Source of the DNA: Mycolicibacterium fluoranthenivorans
Lineage (GTDB): Bacteria; Actinomycetota; Actinomycetes; Mycobacteriales; Mycobacteriaceae
DNA: 64,000 bases
Assembly: GCF_011758805.1 (NCBI RefSeq)
Contig: NZ_JAANOW010000001.1
Span: forward strand, 2,480,001-2,544,000
Reading direction: 5' to 3'
A model generated the notes under the pieces. The model did no database searches, was not told the DNA's origin, and saw nothing but the letters and a program-made list of their open reading frames with translations. Below, one piece after another: positions 36,765 through 45,181 of the stretch. Position 1 is the stretch's first letter. Every line of letters starts with the position of its first letter. A program made the position numbers and the translations under genes.

Positions 36765-37379
36765 ATGCCACAAGGGCAACCGCTCACGGTTCCGAATGAC
36801 GGGCTGACCACCAAGGCGCGCCGCAATGCCCCGTTGCTCGCGGTGCACACCGGCCCCGGCAAGGGGAAGTCGACCGCAGCCTTCGGGATGGCGCTGCGCG
36901 CCTGGAACCAGGGTTTCGATATCGCGGTGTTCCAATTCGTGAAGAGCGCCAAGTGGAAAGTGGGCGAGGAGAGCGCCTTCGCCGCCCTGGGCCGGATGCA
37001 CGACGAGCACGGTGTCGGCGGGCCGGTGCAGTGGCACAAGATGGGGTCGGGCTGGTCGTGGACGCGTAAGCACGGGTCCGAGGTCGACCATGCCGAGGCG
37101 GCCCGGGACGGCTGGGCCGAGATCCGCAGCCGGCTCGCGGAGGCGCGCCACGACTTCTACGTCCTCGACGAGTTCACCTATCCGCTCAAGTGGGGCTGGA
37201 TCTCCGTGGACGAGGTGGTCGAGGTGCTGGCCGACCGCCCCGGTAACCAGCATGTGGTGATCACCGGCCGCGACGCCCCGCAGCGACTGCTGGAGGCCGC
37301 CGATCTGGTGACCGAGATGACCAAGATCAAGCACCCGATGGACGCCGGCCGCAAGGGCCAGCGCGGTATCGAGTGGTAG
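36765..37379 (+). CDS. cobO: Cob(I)yrinic acid a,c-diamide adenosyltransferase
   Basis: This 204-residue CobA/BtuR-type enzyme attaches the 5'-deoxyadenosyl ligand to Co(I) corrinoid. A P-loop GPGKGKSTAAFG lies near residue 30, followed by FQFVKSAKWKVGEE, the WTRKHG loop and YVLDEFTYPLKWGW; the end has ITGRDAPQRLLEAADLVTEMTKIKHP. ATG 36765 is preceded by AGGAGATG. It is coupled to cobB. Confidence 0.95.
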   Translation: MPQGQPLTVPNDGLTTKARRNAPLLAVHTGPGKGKSTAAFGMALRAWNQGFDIAVFQFVKSAKWKVGEESAFAALGRMHDEHGVGGPVQWHKMGSGWSWTRKHGSEVDHAEAARDGWAEIRSRLAEARHDFYVLDEFTYPLKWGWISVDEVVEVLADRPGNQHVVITGRDAPQRLLEAADLVTEMTKIKHPMDAGRKGQRGIEW

Positions 37380-37384
37380 CGACG

Positions 37385-38743
37385 GTGAGTGCGGTGACAC
37401 CAGCCGTCATCATCGCCGCCCCCGCCTCGGGCAGCGGCAAGACCACGGTGGCGACGGGCCTGATGGGCGCGCTGCGCCGTGCCGGACACCGCGTCGCCCC
37501 GTTCAAGGTGGGCCCCGACTTCATCGACCCGGGCTATCACGCCCTGGCCACCGGGCTGCCGGGCCGGAACCTGGATCCCGTGCTCGTGGGGGAGGACCTG
37601 ATCGGCCCGCTGTACCGACACGGCAGCGCACACGCCGATATCGCGGTCGTCGAGGGCGTGATGGGTCTGTTCGACGGCCGTATCGCACCCGACCCCGGGC
37701 CGGCCCGCGGATCCACCGCCCAGGTCGCGGGCCTGCTCGGTGCGCCGGTGGTGCTGGTGGTCGACGCGCGGGGCCAGAGTCAGAGCATCGCCGCACTGCT
37801 GCACGGCTTCTCGACCTTCGACAGCGGGCTGCGCTTCGCCGGGGTGATCCTCAACCGGGTCGGCTCACCGCGCCATGAGCAGGTGCTGCGGCAGGCCTGC
37901 GAACAGGTCGGCATACCGGTGCTGGGCGCCATCCCGCGCGCGGGAGAACTCGAGGTGCCGTCCCGCCATCTCGGCCTGGTGACCGCCGTCGAGTATGGCC
38001 GGCATGCCGAACGGGCCGTGGCGGCGATGGCCGATCTGGTGGCCCGGCACGTCGACGTGGCCGCCGTGGTCGCCGCCGCCGGGTCCGGGGTCACCGCCGC
38101 GCCGTGGAGTCCCGCGGCGGCCGAACCGGTGCGCGGGGTGACCGTCGCCCTGGCCGCCGGGCGGGCCTTCAGCTTCGGCTACGCCGAACACCGTGAACTG
38201 CTCGTCGCGGCCGGCGCCGATGTCGTCGACTTCGACCCGCTGGCCGACGAACTACCTGCCGCGGCGACCGCCGTCGTCATCCCGGGCGGTTTCCCGGAGC
38301 AGTTCACCGCCGAGCTCTCGGCCAACGAGACGGTACGGGCCCAGATCCGGGCGCTGGCCGCCGCGGGCGCCCCGGTGCACGCCGAGTGCGCCGGGCTGAC
38401 CTATCTGGTCGACGATCTCGACGGGGTACCGATGTGCGGTGTGCTGGCGGGCACGGCGCGGTTCACCGAACGCCTGACGCTGGGTTACCGGGACGCGGTG
38501 GCGGTCACGGACTCGTCGCTGCACCGGGTGGGCGAGCGGGTCTCCGGGCACGAATTCCATCGCACCGCAGTCACTTTCGCCACCGACTATGACCAGGCCT
38601 GGGCCTATCGGGGCGGGCTGGGCCGCGACGGCGCGGTGCACCGCGGCGTCCATGCCGGCTACCTGCACACCCACCCGGCCGCGCACCCGCAGGCCATCAC
38701 CCGGTTCGTGGCCGCCGGCGCAACCTTTAAGCTCGCCGGGTGA
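37385..38743 (+). CDS. cobB: Cobyrinic acid a,c-diamide synthase / hydrogenobyrinate amidotransferase
   Basis: This 452-residue enzyme amidates the a and c carboxyls using glutamine and ATP. IIAAPASGSGKTTVATGLMGAL is the ATP loop; FKVGPDFIDPGYH and VEGVMGLFDG belong to the synthetase part; the glutaminase domain has AECAGLTYL (nucleophile Cys) and HTHPAAHP. The start is uncertain: GTG 37385 is given, while GTG 37373 (overlapping cobO) and GTG 37394 are also possible. It overlaps cysG by 4 bases (GTGA). Confidence 0.93.
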   Translation: MSAVTPAVIIAAPASGSGKTTVATGLMGALRRAGHRVAPFKVGPDFIDPGYHALATGLPGRNLDPVLVGEDLIGPLYRHGSAHADIAVVEGVMGLFDGRIAPDPGPARGSTAQVAGLLGAPVVLVVDARGQSQSIAALLHGFSTFDSGLRFAGVILNRVGSPRHEQVLRQACEQVGIPVLGAIPRAGELEVPSRHLGLVTAVEYGRHAERAVAAMADLVARHVDVAAVVAAAGSGVTAAPWSPAAAEPVRGVTVALAAGRAFSFGYAEHRELLVAAGADVVDFDPLADELPAAATAVVIPGGFPEQFTAELSANETVRAQIRALAAAGAPVHAECAGLTYLVDDLDGVPMCGVLAGTARFTERLTLGYRDAVAVTDSSLHRVGERVSGHEFHRTAVTFATDYDQAWAYRGGLGRDGAVHRGVHAGYLHTHPAAHPQAITRFVAAGATFKLAG

Positions 38744-39939
38744 GTTCAGAGAACGCCTACCTCGTCGGTCTGCGCCTGCAAGGGCGCAAAGTTGTCGTCG
38801 TGGGCGGTGGCAGCGTGGCCCAGCGCCGGTTGCCGCTGCTGATCTCGGTCGGGGCGGATGTGCATGTCGTCACCCGATCCGCCACCCCGGCGGTCGAGGC
38901 CATGCACCCGATCACCCTGACCCTGCGCGATTTCCGCGATGAGGATCTGGACGGCGCCTGGTACGTGCTGGCCGCCACCGACGATCCGGACGTCAACGCC
39001 GCCATCGTCGAAGGGGCCGAGCGCCGCCGCATCTTCTGCGTGCGCGCCGACGCCGCGCGTGACGGCACCGCGGTCACCCCGGCCTCCTTCGAGTTCGACG
39101 GCCTGTCGGTCGGCGTGCTCGCCGGCGGGCAGCACCGGCGGTCGGCGGCCATCCGCACCGCGATCCACGAAGCGCTGCTGCGGGGCCTGATCTCCGGGCA
39201 GGCGCCCGACACCGTGCACGAGGGGGTGGCACTGGTCGGCGGGGGACCGGGTGACCCGGAACTGATCACGGTGCGGGGACGGCGGCTGCTGGCCCACGCC
39301 GATGTCGTCGTCGCCGACCGGTTGGCCCCGCCGGAACTTCTCGCCGAACTGGCCCCGCACGTCGAGGTGATCGATGCCGCCAAGATCCCGTACGGGCGGG
39401 CCATGGCACAGGAGGCCATCAACGAGGTCCTCATCGACCGCGCCAAGGCTGGCAAGTTCGTGGTGCGGCTCAAGGGCGGTGACCCGTTCGTCTTCGCCCG
39501 CGGCTACGAAGAGGTGCTCGCGTGCGCCGAGGCCGGGATCCCGGTCACCGTGGTGCCGGGTGTGACCAGTGCCATAGCGGTTCCCGCGCTGGCCGGTACC
39601 CCGGTCACGCACCGCGCCGTCAACCATGAGTTCGTGGTGGTCAGCGGCCATGTCGCGCCTGAGCATCCCGAATCGTTAGTGAATTGGAATGCGCTGGCCC
39701 AGATGACGGGGACCATCGTGTTGCTGATGGCCGTCGAACGCATCGAACTGTTCGCCGACGTCCTGCTGGCGGGCGGCCGACCTGCGGATACGCCGGTCCT
39801 GGTGGTGCAGCACGGATCGACGGCCGCCCAACGGACGGTGCGCGCCCGGCTTTCCGACGTTGCCGAAACCGTCCGCAGCGAGGGAATCAGGCCGCCGGCG
39901 ATCATCGTGATCGGGCCCGTGGCCGGTTTCGGGAGTTAA
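38740..39939 (+). CDS. cysG: Bifunctional siroheme synthase / uroporphyrinogen-III C-methyltransferase
   Basis: This 399-residue protein begins with the precorrin-2 dehydrogenase/ferrochelatase domain (about 1-150: KVVVVGGGSVAQRRLPLL, LAATDDPDVNAAIVEGAERRRIFCVRAD) and continues with SUMT (about 155-395: VALVGGGPGDPELITVRGRRLLAHADVVVADRL, LKGGDPFVFARGYEEV, VVPGVTSAIAVPALAGTPVTHR). It makes precorrin-2 and siroheme, feeding B12 and sulfite/nitrite reductase. It corresponds to Rv2847c. Confidence 0.95.
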   Translation: MSSENAYLVGLRLQGRKVVVVGGGSVAQRRLPLLISVGADVHVVTRSATPAVEAMHPITLTLRDFRDEDLDGAWYVLAATDDPDVNAAIVEGAERRRIFCVRADAARDGTAVTPASFEFDGLSVGVLAGGQHRRSAAIRTAIHEALLRGLISGQAPDTVHEGVALVGGGPGDPELITVRGRRLLAHADVVVADRLAPPELLAELAPHVEVIDAAKIPYGRAMAQEAINEVLIDRAKAGKFVVRLKGGDPFVFARGYEEVLACAEAGIPVTVVPGVTSAIAVPALAGTPVTHRAVNHEFVVVSGHVAPEHPESLVNWNALAQMTGTIVLLMAVERIELFADVLLAGGRPADTPVLVVQHGSTAAQRTVRARLSDVAETVRSEGIRPPAIIVIGPVAGFGS

Positions 39940-39952
39940 AGGATTCTTAAGA

Positions 39953-39964
39953 TTACTGTAAGGT
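39953..39964 (+). promoter_or_regulatory. efpA promoter: -10 TAAGGT overlapped by palindrome TTACTGTAA
   Basis: TAAGGT (39959-39964) ends 7 bases before ATG 39972, so efpA is probably leaderless. The 9-base palindrome TTAC-T-GTAA (39953-39961) overlaps the -10 element and could hold a repressor. Confidence 0.45.
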
Positions 39965-39971
39965 AACCCGC

Positions 39972-41543
39972 ATGACGGCTCTCAACGACGCAGAGCGAGC
40001 ACGCGGGAACAACCGCGCGCTGCCTGTTCGCATCGAGCATGACGGGGCGCAGCGCTCAGGCCGGCTTCCGGCCTGGCTGCCGTCCTGGAACTTCATCGCC
40101 GCGGTCATCGCCATCGGCGGCATGCAGCTGCTGGCCACGATGGACAGCACCGTCGCGATCGTCGCCCTGCCCAAGATCCAGGACGAACTCGGGCTCTCGG
40201 ATGCCGGCCGCAGCTGGGTGATCACCGCCTACGTGCTGACCTTCGGTGGACTGATGCTCCTCGGCGGTCGTCTCGGCGACACCATCGGGCGCAAGCGCAC
40301 CTTCATCGTCGGTGTCGCGCTGTTCACCATCGCTTCGGTGCTGTGCGGTGTGGCCTGGGACGAGGCCACCCTGGTCATCGCCCGCCTGCTGCAGGGTGTC
40401 GGCTCGGCCATCGCTTCACCGACCGGCCTCGCGCTGGTCGCCACCACCTTCCCCAAGGGTCCGGCCCGCAACGCCGCGACCGCCGTGTTCGCTGCCATGA
40501 CGGGCGTCGGCTCGGTGATGGGTCTGGTGGTCGGTGGGGCACTCACCGAGGTGTCCTGGCGGCTGGCGTTCCTGGTCAACATCCCCATCGGTCTGGTGAT
40601 GCTCTACCTGGCGCACACCACCCTCAAGGAGACCGACCGCGCCCGGATGAAGCTCGATGCCGCCGGTGCCATCCTGGCCACCCTGGCGTGCACCGCCGCG
40701 GTGTTCGGCTTCTCGATGGGCCCGGAGCAGGGCTGGTTGTCGCCGCTCACCCTGGCCTCCGGCGCGGGCGCGGTGCTGTTCGGGTTCGCCTTCTTCTATG
40801 TGGAGCGCTCCGCGGAGAACCCCGTCGTGCCGTTCTCGCTGTTCCGGGACCGCAACCGCGTCGCGACCCTGGCCGCGGTGTTCCTGGCCGGCGGTGTGAT
40901 GTTCACACTGACCGTGCTGATCGGCCTGTATGTGCAGGACATCATGGGCTACAGCGCGCTCAAGGCGGGTATCGGTTTCATCCCGTTCGTCATCGCGCTC
41001 GGTATCGGACTCGGTGTCTCCTCGGTGCTGGTGTCCAAGTTCGCGCCGCGCTGGCTGGTCATCTCCGGTGGTGTGCTGGTGCTCGGTGCCATGATCTACG
41101 GCTCGACACTCAACGCCGGTATCCCGTACTTCCCGAACCTGGTGCTGCCCATCACGATCGGCGGTTTCGGGATCGGCATGATCGTCGTCCCGCTGACCGT
41201 CTCGGCCATCGCCGGTGTCGGTTTCGACGAGATCGGTCCGGTCTCGGCCATCGCCCTGATGCTGCAGAACCTCGGCGGGCCGGTCGTGCTCGCGATCATC
41301 CAGGCCGTGATCACCTCGCGCACCCTCTACCTGGGCGGTACCACCGGCCCGGTCAAGAACATGGACGCCGCCCAACACCACGCGCTGGACCAGGGTTACA
41401 CCTACGGTCTGTTGTGGGTGGCCGCGGTGGCCGTCCTGGTGGGTGCGGTCGCGTTGTTCATCCGCTACTCGGCCGAAGAGGTCGCCCACGCGCAGGAAGT
41501 CAAGGACGCGCTGGACGCCGGAGAGCTTCAGCTCGACAATTGA
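39972..41543 (+). CDS. efpA: MFS efflux pump EfpA (DHA2, 14-TM)
   Basis: This is a 523-residue 14-helix exporter of the QacA/EfpA family. After a polar 37-residue N terminus, TM1 contains MQLLATMDSTVAIVALP, followed by [29 protein letters not shown] (MFS motif A) and LLQGVGSAIASPTGLALVATTFPKG (motif C region). EfpA exports drugs and probably lipids and is essential or important in several mycobacteria. It corresponds to Rv2846c, just before proS; here an esterase, a second EfpA-like pump and a PCD/VOC fusion gene are inserted between efpA and proS. Confidence 0.93.
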   Translation: MTALNDAERARGNNRALPVRIEHDGAQRSGRLPAWLPSWNFIAAVIAIGGMQLLATMDSTVAIVALPKIQDELGLSDAGRSWVITAYVLTFGGLMLLGGRLGDTIGRKRTFIVGVALFTIASVLCGVAWDEATLVIARLLQGVGSAIASPTGLALVATTFPKGPARNAATAVFAAMTGVGSVMGLVVGGALTEVSWRLAFLVNIPIGLVMLYLAHTTLKETDRARMKLDAAGAILATLACTAAVFGFSMGPEQGWLSPLTLASGAGAVLFGFAFFYVERSAENPVVPFSLFRDRNRVATLAAVFLAGGVMFTLTVLIGLYVQDIMGYSALKAGIGFIPFVIALGIGLGVSSVLVSKFAPRWLVISGGVLVLGAMIYGSTLNAGIPYFPNLVLPITIGGFGIGMIVVPLTVSAIAGVGFDEIGPVSAIALMLQNLGGPVVLAIIQAVITSRTLYLGGTTGPVKNMDAAQHHALDQGYTYGLLWVAAVAVLVGAVALFIRYSAEEVAHAQEVKDALDAGELQLDN

Positions 41544-41595
41544 GCACCGGCGAGCTCGACGGTTGAGCGGTCAGTTGCCTCACAGGCAGCCGTTC

Positions 41596-41637
41596 TAGCC
41601 TGACGCCGTGACCCGTATGCCCGCGCCCGCCCTCTGA
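41596..41637 (+). other. Leaderless 9-codon upstream ORF and its -10 element
   Basis: TAGCCT (41596-41601) is followed by 6 bases and GTG 41608, which opens a reading frame of nine codons ending at TGA 41635-41637, three bases before the first base of the esterase start codon (GTG 41640). The -10 spacing is like that of leaderless genes in this window, so the short frame would be translated from the mRNA end and could couple to the esterase. Confidence 0.4.
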
Positions 41638-41639
41638 CG

Positions 41640-42959
41640 GTGTGGCACTTCCTCGGCACCGTCCCGCTGACACACGGTTTACTGCCGCATCTGATCGAGA
41701 TCGCTACGTTGGCCCTGGTAGTGCTGGCCGCGGTGCGTCGGGGCCGTCGGCTCATGCTCATGCTCGCCGCGGTCGGTGGGGTGGCGCTGGCGGTCGGTGC
41801 GCACGCCTATATCGCGGCCATCGGCATCGCCGGTGATCCGGCGCCACGGCCGCTGTGGCTGTGGATCGCGCTGACCGGATTCTGTGCTGTCGTCGCCGTC
41901 CTCGGCTGGGTGCGGGCACGGTGGTGGCGGCGACTGGTATCGGTGGCCACGGTGCCGGCCTGTGGGCTCTGTGCGGTGCTGATGATCAATGTCTGGGTGG
42001 GGTACTTCCCGACGGTGAACAGCGCGTGGACCAGGCTGGCAGCCCCCGCGGTACCGGATCAGGCCGACCGGATGACGGTCACCGAATTGCAGTTGGCGCA
42101 CGCACATCCGGCACACGGGGTGGTCCTGCCGGTGACGATCAGCGCGGCGGCCTCCCGTTTCGCCCATCGTGACGAGCTGGTCTACCTGCCGCCCGCCTGG
42201 TTCGCCAGCAATCCGCCGCCCAAGCTGCCGACGGTCATGATGATCGGCGCGCAGCTGAATACCCCGGCGGACTGGCTGCGGGCCGGCGACGCGGCCGCCA
42301 CGATCGACGCCTTCGCGAGCGCTCACGGCGGGAGGGCACCGGTTTTTGTCTTCGTCGACCCCACCGGAAGCTTCGACAACGACACCGAATGCGTCAACGG
42401 GACGCGGGGAAACGCTTCGCTGCACCTGACCAAAGATGTGGTGCCCTACATGATCTCGAACTTCGGGGTGAGCCCCGACCGGAGCAGGTGGGGCATCATG
42501 GGCTGGTCGATGGGCGGTACCTGCGCGGTCGAGCTGAGTGTGCGGCGCCCGGAGATGTTCAGCGCTTTCGTCGATATCGCCGGTGACCTCGGCCCCAACT
42601 CGGGCACCAAGGAGCAATCCATCGACCGCCTGTTCGGTGGCGACTCGGCCGCATGGGCCGAATTCGATCCGGCGACGGTGATGGCCCGCCACGGTCGGTA
42701 CACCAACCTGTCGGCACGGTTCGTGGTGCCCAGCGGGGGACCGGGGCATGACCCGTTGGCCAACCCCGAGGGGCAGGATGTCGCCGCGAACACGCTGAAC
42801 GCCCTCGCCCGCACCTACGGGATCGACGGCGCCGTGCAGACCTGGCCGGGCCGGCATGACTGGTTGTTCGCCTCCCGGGCATTTGCAGCGACGTTGCCGT
42901 GGCTGGCGGACCGGCTCGGCATCCCCGGGACGCCCAACCCCGCCACCCACGCCGCCTGA
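41640..42959 (+). CDS. Membrane-anchored esterase (PF00756-type alpha/beta hydrolase)
   Basis: This 439-residue protein has about four hydrophobic segments in its first 125 residues, then an extracellular esterase domain of the esterase D/mycolyltransferase type. The nucleophile is in WGIMGWSMGGTCAVELSVRRPEMFSAFVDIAGDLGPN (GWSMGG), after VFVFVDPTGSFDNDTECVNG; the catalytic His is in PGRHDWLFASRAFAATLPWLADRL. The fold is that of the antigen 85 family, but without a typical secretion signal. Between two EfpA exporters, it may act on an exported lipid or glycolipid. I recall no homologue at this spot in M. tuberculosis. Confidence 0.82.
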   Translation: MWHFLGTVPLTHGLLPHLIEIATLALVVLAAVRRGRRLMLMLAAVGGVALAVGAHAYIAAIGIAGDPAPRPLWLWIALTGFCAVVAVLGWVRARWWRRLVSVATVPACGLCAVLMINVWVGYFPTVNSAWTRLAAPAVPDQADRMTVTELQLAHAHPAHGVVLPVTISAAASRFAHRDELVYLPPAWFASNPPPKLPTVMMIGAQLNTPADWLRAGDAAATIDAFASAHGGRAPVFVFVDPTGSFDNDTECVNGTRGNASLHLTKDVVPYMISNFGVSPDRSRWGIMGWSMGGTCAVELSVRRPEMFSAFVDIAGDLGPNSGTKEQSIDRLFGGDSAAWAEFDPATVMARHGRYTNLSARFVVPSGGPGHDPLANPEGQDVAANTLNALARTYGIDGAVQTWPGRHDWLFASRAFAATLPWLADRLGIPGTPNPATHAA

Positions 42960-42991
42960 CGATCGTCCCGGTAGGCGGTGCGCGCCGCAGG

Positions 42992-42997
42992 TAGGGT
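42992..42997 (+). promoter_or_regulatory. -10 element TAGGGT of leaderless second efpA-like gene
   Basis: TAGGGT ends 8 bases before ATG 43006, with no ribosome site between. Confidence 0.4.
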
Positions 42998-43005
42998 CGG
43001 GTGGC

Positions 43006-44490
43006 ATGTCAGCGTCAGACCGTGGCATCGCGCGCCTGTCGGACAAGGTGATGGGTGTCGCCATCGTCGCCATCACCGGCATGCAGCTGATGTCGACCCT
43101 GGACGGCACCATCGTCATCGTCGCGCTGCCCCACATGCAGGCCGAACTCGGCATGACCGATGCGGCCAAGAGTTGGGTCATCACCGCCTATGTGCTCACC
43201 TTCGGTGGCCTGCTGCTGCTCGGCGGACGGGTCGGCGACGCGATCGGGCACAAGCGGGCGTTCATCTCGGGCGTGGGGGTCTTCACCATCGCGTCGCTGG
43301 TTTGCGGGCTGGCCACCGAGCCGTACACCCTCATCGCCGCGCGCGCGGTGCAGGGCGTGGGTGCCGCCGTCGCGGCGCCGACCGGACTGGCGCTGATCGC
43401 CACCACGTTCGCCGTCGGCCATGCCCGCAATCAGGCGCTGGCGGTGTCGGCGGCCATGCAGGGCCTCGGCTCGGTGCTGGGGCTGGTGCTCGGCGGTGCG
43501 CTGACCGGGCTGTCGTGGCGGCTGGCCTTCCTGGTCAACGTGCCGATCGGCATCGTCATCGTCTGGATCGCGGTGACCAGGCTCGCCGAGACCAGGCAGG
43601 AGCGGCTCAAACTGGACGTCACCGGCGCCCTGCTGGCGACCATGGCCTGCACCTGCGCCGTGCTGGTGTTCACCCAGGGTCCGCCGCTGGGCTGGACCGA
43701 CCCGTGGGTGATCGGCGCCGGGGTGGCGGCCGCGGTGTTCTTCCTGGCATTCCTGATCGACGAGCGGGGTGCCGACAACCCGCTGGTGCCGCTGTCGATG
43801 TTCGAGGACCGGAACCGGGTGGCCTCCTTCGCCGCCTATTTCCTGGCCGGCGGCGTGATGCTGACGCTGAGCGTGATGATCGGCCTGCTGGTCCAGGATG
43901 TGCTCGGCTACTCGCCGCTGCGGGCCGGGATCTGCTTCATGCCGTTCGCCCTCGCATTCGTGGTCGGGAATGTCGTCGCGACCCGGCTGGCGCCCCGGGT
44001 GGCCCCGCGATGGGTCATCGTCGGCGGCGGCCTGCTGGTGCTGGCCGCGATGCTCTTCGGATCCACCTTGGACAGGTCGATCCCGTACTTCCCGGACCTG
44101 TTCGTCCCGGTGGTGGTCGGTGGCGCCGGGATCGGCGTCATCTCGGTGATCCTGCCGCTGTGCACGCTGGCCAAGGTCGGACCGCGCGACATCGGGCCGG
44201 TGTCCTCGGTGACGTTGATGGTCTACAACCTGGGTGGCCCGCTGGTCCTGGTGGTCATCCAGGCGGTGCAGACCTCGCGCACCCTCTATCTCGGGGGCAC
44301 CACCGGGCCGGTCGGGGCCATGACACCGGCCCAGTTGGACGCGCTCGGCCACGGTTACACGTACTCGTTGCTGTGGGTGGCGGCCATCGCCGTACTGGTC
44401 GGGGTGGCCGCCCTGTTCATCGGATTCTCGGCCCGCGATATCGCCCAGGCACAGCACACCAAGGAAGCCGTGGACGCGGGGGAGCTATGA
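43006..44490 (+). CDS. Second EfpA-like MFS efflux pump (paralogue)
   Basis: This 494-residue 14-TM pump runs parallel to efpA over its whole length ([83 protein letters not shown] near the end), by eye well over half identical, but without the long polar N terminus. It is probably a tandem duplication product, now separated from efpA by the esterase. It shares an ATGA overlap with the next gene. Substrate unknown. Confidence 0.9.
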   Translation: MSASDRGIARLSDKVMGVAIVAITGMQLMSTLDGTIVIVALPHMQAELGMTDAAKSWVITAYVLTFGGLLLLGGRVGDAIGHKRAFISGVGVFTIASLVCGLATEPYTLIAARAVQGVGAAVAAPTGLALIATTFAVGHARNQALAVSAAMQGLGSVLGLVLGGALTGLSWRLAFLVNVPIGIVIVWIAVTRLAETRQERLKLDVTGALLATMACTCAVLVFTQGPPLGWTDPWVIGAGVAAAVFFLAFLIDERGADNPLVPLSMFEDRNRVASFAAYFLAGGVMLTLSVMIGLLVQDVLGYSPLRAGICFMPFALAFVVGNVVATRLAPRVAPRWVIVGGGLLVLAAMLFGSTLDRSIPYFPDLFVPVVVGGAGIGVISVILPLCTLAKVGPRDIGPVSSVTLMVYNLGGPLVLVVIQAVQTSRTLYLGGTTGPVGAMTPAQLDALGHGYTYSLLWVAAIAVLVGVAALFIGFSARDIAQAQHTKEAVDAGEL

Positions 44491-45170
44491 CCGACGCAGC
44501 ACTGCCCAGCCGTCAGCAGATCTCCGATGCGGTCAGCGCGCTGGGCTGGCGGTTGGTACTCGGGGCCCTCCACACCGAGGTGCGGGTGCCGTCGCTGACG
44601 GATGCCGCCGCCGTCGCGGTGACCGCGGCGTCGGCCGACGGCGCACAGGACCGCCTCGGCGTCGACATCAGGGCCGACCGGGCGGTGCTGCGAGTGCGCT
44701 CGGCGTGCGGGGTCACCACACAGGACATCCGGCTGGCGCAGGCGATCTCGGCGGCGGTGGCCGCGGGTGGCCGGGTCACGACGGTGGGTGCGGTGTCGGT
44801 GCAGGCCCTGGAGATCGCGATCGACGCGCTGGACATCCCGGCGGTGCGGCCGTTCTGGAAGGCGGTCACCGGGTATATCGACGAGTCCGGTCCCTCCGAC
44901 CTGACCGCCGGGCTGGTCGACCCCGCCGGTCGCGGTCCGGCGATCTGGTTCCAGCAGATGGCCGCGCCGCGGGTGCCGGGCGGGCAGCAGCCGCGGAATC
45001 GCCTCCACCTCGATGTGGACGTCCCGCACGACGAGGCGCCGGCCCGTATCGGGGCGGCGCTGGCGGCGGGCGGTGTGCTGCTCAGCGACCGCAGGGCGCC
45101 GGCGTTCACGGTGCTCGCGGATGCCGAAGGCAACGAGGTGTGTGTCTGCACGTGGCAGGGCCGCGATTAA
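44487..45170 (+). CDS. Fusion of a PCD/DCoH-like domain and a glyoxalase-like (VOC) domain
   Basis: This is a 227-residue protein. Residues 1-95 resemble 4a-hydroxytetrahydrobiopterin dehydratase ([21 protein letters not shown], then a helix [16 protein letters not shown]), but the catalytic His-His/Asn-Pro motif is missing. Residues 105-227 form a VOC domain of Glyoxalase_6 type ([14 protein letters not shown], then [28 protein letters not shown] and [10 protein letters not shown]). The His in RLHLDV and the Glu in GNEV fit its metal site. It is coupled by ATGA to the second efpA-like gene. Function unknown; a pterin or small-molecule-linked role is only inferred from the fold. Confidence 0.78.
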   Translation: MTDAALPSRQQISDAVSALGWRLVLGALHTEVRVPSLTDAAAVAVTAASADGAQDRLGVDIRADRAVLRVRSACGVTTQDIRLAQAISAAVAAGGRVTTVGAVSVQALEIAIDALDIPAVRPFWKAVTGYIDESGPSDLTAGLVDPAGRGPAIWFQQMAAPRVPGGQQPRNRLHLDVDVPHDEAPARIGAALAAGGVLLSDRRAPAFTVLADAEGNEVCVCTWQGRD

Positions 45171-45173
45171 GCT
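45168..45173 (+). promoter_or_regulatory. -10 element TAAGCT of leaderless proS
   Basis: TAAGCT overlaps the stop codon region of the preceding gene and ends 8 bases before GTG 45182. Confidence 0.45.
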
Positions 45174-45181
45174 GGCCCGCT

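Noticed and set aside
36765..37379. Idea that the chelatase-like gene and cobO form part of a defence or MoxR/VWA system
   Set aside because: The neighbours are consistent with corrinoid synthesis and no defence genes are present.
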